Shown here one piece after another: positions 3,830 through 5,296 of a DNA stretch of 5,296 nt. Source of the DNA: Solirubrobacteraceae bacterium (GTDB taxonomy: Bacteria; Actinomycetota; Thermoleophilia; Solirubrobacterales; Solirubrobacteraceae); the NCBI GenBank assembly GCA_016462625.1, contig JAEMSV010000190.1:1-5296 (forward strand). The letters are read 5' to 3'. Each line of letters begins with the position of its first letter. Position 1 is the stretch's first letter. The notes under the pieces are model-generated. The model was not told the origin of the DNA. It searched no databases and was given only the letters and a program-made list of their open reading frames with translations. The position numbers and the translations under genes were made by a program.

Positions 3830-5296
3830 CCGAGGGTGAGGTCCTCGACTACGACCATCTGATCCTCGTCACGACGACCGACGGCGATGAGCTCTGGGCC
3901 GGGCTGCCGGCGAACGGGTCGAGCAATGCGTCGCTGCAGAACACCTTCGCGCGCGCAGGCATCCCGCTGCGGTTCGACCCGCAGTCGGGCAAGCAGGCGC
4001 GGCGCCTGGTCGTGCAGGTGCTGCTGCCGGTCCTGATCCTCGTCCTGCTGTTCACGCTGCTCGCGCGGATGACCCAGCAGAGCGGGGCGGGCGACGTCGG
4101 GGGGTTCTCGCGCTGGCGACGCCGCGGCACGGCCGGCCCACCGCCCGCGCCGACGACCTTCGACGACGTCGCGGGCGCGCCCGCCGCGGTTGCCGAGCTG
4201 CGCGAGCTGTGCGACCTGATCGCCGACCCGGGGCGCTACGAGGCCCTCGGCGCGCGGGCCCCGCGCGGCGCGCTGCTCGTCGGCCCGCCGGGCACGGGCA
4301 AGACGCTTCTCGCGCGCGCGACTGCCGGCGAGGCGGGCGCCGCGTTCTTCTCCGTGTCGGGCGCGGAGTTCGTCGAGTCGCTCGTCGGCATCGGCGCCGC
4401 GCGCATCCGCGACCTGTTCCGCCAAGCCCGCGAGCAGGCGCCCGCGATCGTCTTCATCGACGAGCTCGACGCCGTCGGGCGCAAGCGCGGCGCAGGCGTC
4501 GGGCAGGGCAACGACGAGCGCGAGCAGACGCTCAACCAGCTGCTCGTCGAGATCGACGGCTTCGACGCCGGCAGCGGGATCGTCGTGCTCGCGGCGACGA
4601 ACCGCCCCGACATCCTCGACCCCGCCCTGATGCGCCCCGGGCGCTTCGATCGGCAGATCACCGTCGACGCGCCCGACCTCCACGGCCGGACCCAGATCCT
4701 CAACCTCTACCTGCATGGCCGGCCGATCGGCGAGGACGTCGAGCCCGCCGCGATCGCCTCGCTCTGCCCGGGCTTCACCGGCGCGGAACTGGAGAACGTC
4801 GTCAACGAGGCCGCGCTGCTCGCCGCGCGCGCCCGGCACACCGCCATCACCGAGCCCGACCTCGAAGAGGCCATCGAGCGCGTCCTGAGCGGACCACGCG
4901 CGACCGCCCACCGCCTCACCCAGGACGAGCTGCGGTCGATCGCCACGCACGAGGCCGCCCACGCGGTCGTCGCGCGGGCGCTCGGCGGTGACGGCACGCG
5001 GCGGCTCTCGATCGTCGCGCGCGGCCGCCGGCTCGGCGCCGCCGCGATCGTCCACGCCGACCGCGAGCGGCTCGTGCTGCGCCAGGACGACCTCGAGCGC
5101 CAGCTCGCCACCACCATGGCGGGCACCGCCGGCGAGCGCCTCGCGTTCGGCCAGCTCTCCACCGCCGTCCACGACGACCTGCACGCCGCGACGACGCTCG
5201 CGCGGTCCATGGTCACCTCGTTCGGCATGTCCGAGCTCGGCCCGATCACGATCGGCGAGCGCAGCGCGGAGGTCTTCCTCGGCGCGTCGCTGCAGG
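3808..5296 (+). CDS. ftsH: FtsH-like membrane AAA+ zinc metalloprotease, body (frameshifted start, cut by window end)
   Basis: This frame has no ATG/GTG/TTG between its upstream stop (3781) and GTG 4012. It reads sensibly only when joined to the 3650 frame; numbering below assumes that join. FtsH hexamers extract and degrade membrane and cytoplasmic proteins using ATP. Order: extracytoplasmic region (54-118), second membrane segment (about 120-141, VVQVLLPVLILVLLFTLLA), FDDVAGA, Walker A GPPGTGKT (212-219), Walker B FIDELDAVGRKR with D271/E272, sensor N318, and arginine fingers R329/R332 in ALMRPGRFDRQ. Then follow the helical lid, the zinc motif HEAAH (434-438) and third ligand D510 in DDLHAATTLARSMV. 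ATPase and protease sites are complete. Odd point: the pore loop reads FVESLVGIGA, with L245 where most FtsH proteins have Phe. The window stops at about residue 549; roughly 70-100 residues are probably missing. It could be a second FtsH copy with a special role. Confidence 0.9.

Noticed and set aside
3364..5184. A long open frame on the minus strand (606 codons) opposite the VOC and FtsH-like genes
   Set aside because: Its translation is low-complexity, rich in Arg, Ala, Gly and Glu, with no recognisable domain. The plus strand here encodes complete FtsH motifs. Long antisense frames are expected in high-GC coding DNA.
1..5296. Mobile element, CRISPR array, toxin-antitoxin or phage-defence system
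   Set aside because: No transposase, integrase, repeat-spacer pattern, terminal inverted repeats or known defence domain was seen. The genes are housekeeping or stress families with uniform base composition.

Overview
This window is a stretch of high-GC bacterial chromosome, densely coding, with codon third positions almost all G or C. GC content, short intergenic gaps, TANNNT-type -10 boxes placed right before start codons, and the style of the ABC-F and FtsH proteins all point to an actinobacterium. A Thermoleophilia/Solirubrobacterales-like lineage is my guess, but the window holds no taxonomic marker.

Layout: (1) positions 1-148 hold the C-terminal end of a Kup-type potassium transporter, followed by a perfect 9-bp hairpin. 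(2) A 145-bp leader with dyad symmetry and tiny upstream ORFs precedes an ABC-F translation factor/antibiotic-resistance-type ATPase (294-1901). (3) Converging on it with no intergenic base is a MarR regulator (minus strand, about 1902-2390). (4) The MarR gene is divergent from an FMN-dependent NADH-azoreductase-like flavoprotein (2459-3106), which is followed after 44 bp by a VOC/glyoxalase-fold protein (about 3151-3543). (5) A new promoter region leads to an FtsH-like membrane AAA+ zinc protease (3650 to beyond the window end). Its reading frame is broken by what looks like one missing C near 3808.

Inferred biology: the MarR regulator and the azoreductase + VOC pair look like a small self-contained electrophile/quinone stress unit. 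It is controlled from one AT-rich divergent promoter region carrying an imperfect inverted repeat. The ABC-F gene next door would protect ribosomes from antibiotics or relieve stalling. The FtsH-like protease is a separate transcription unit. No mobile element, CRISPR array, tRNA or rRNA is visible, and I did not find a clearly new multi-gene defence system. The most notable points are the FtsH frameshift and its altered pore loop, the divergent leaderless-type promoter pair with its operator-like repeat, the structured ABC-F leader, and tandem hairpins embedded in the 3' end of the MarR gene.
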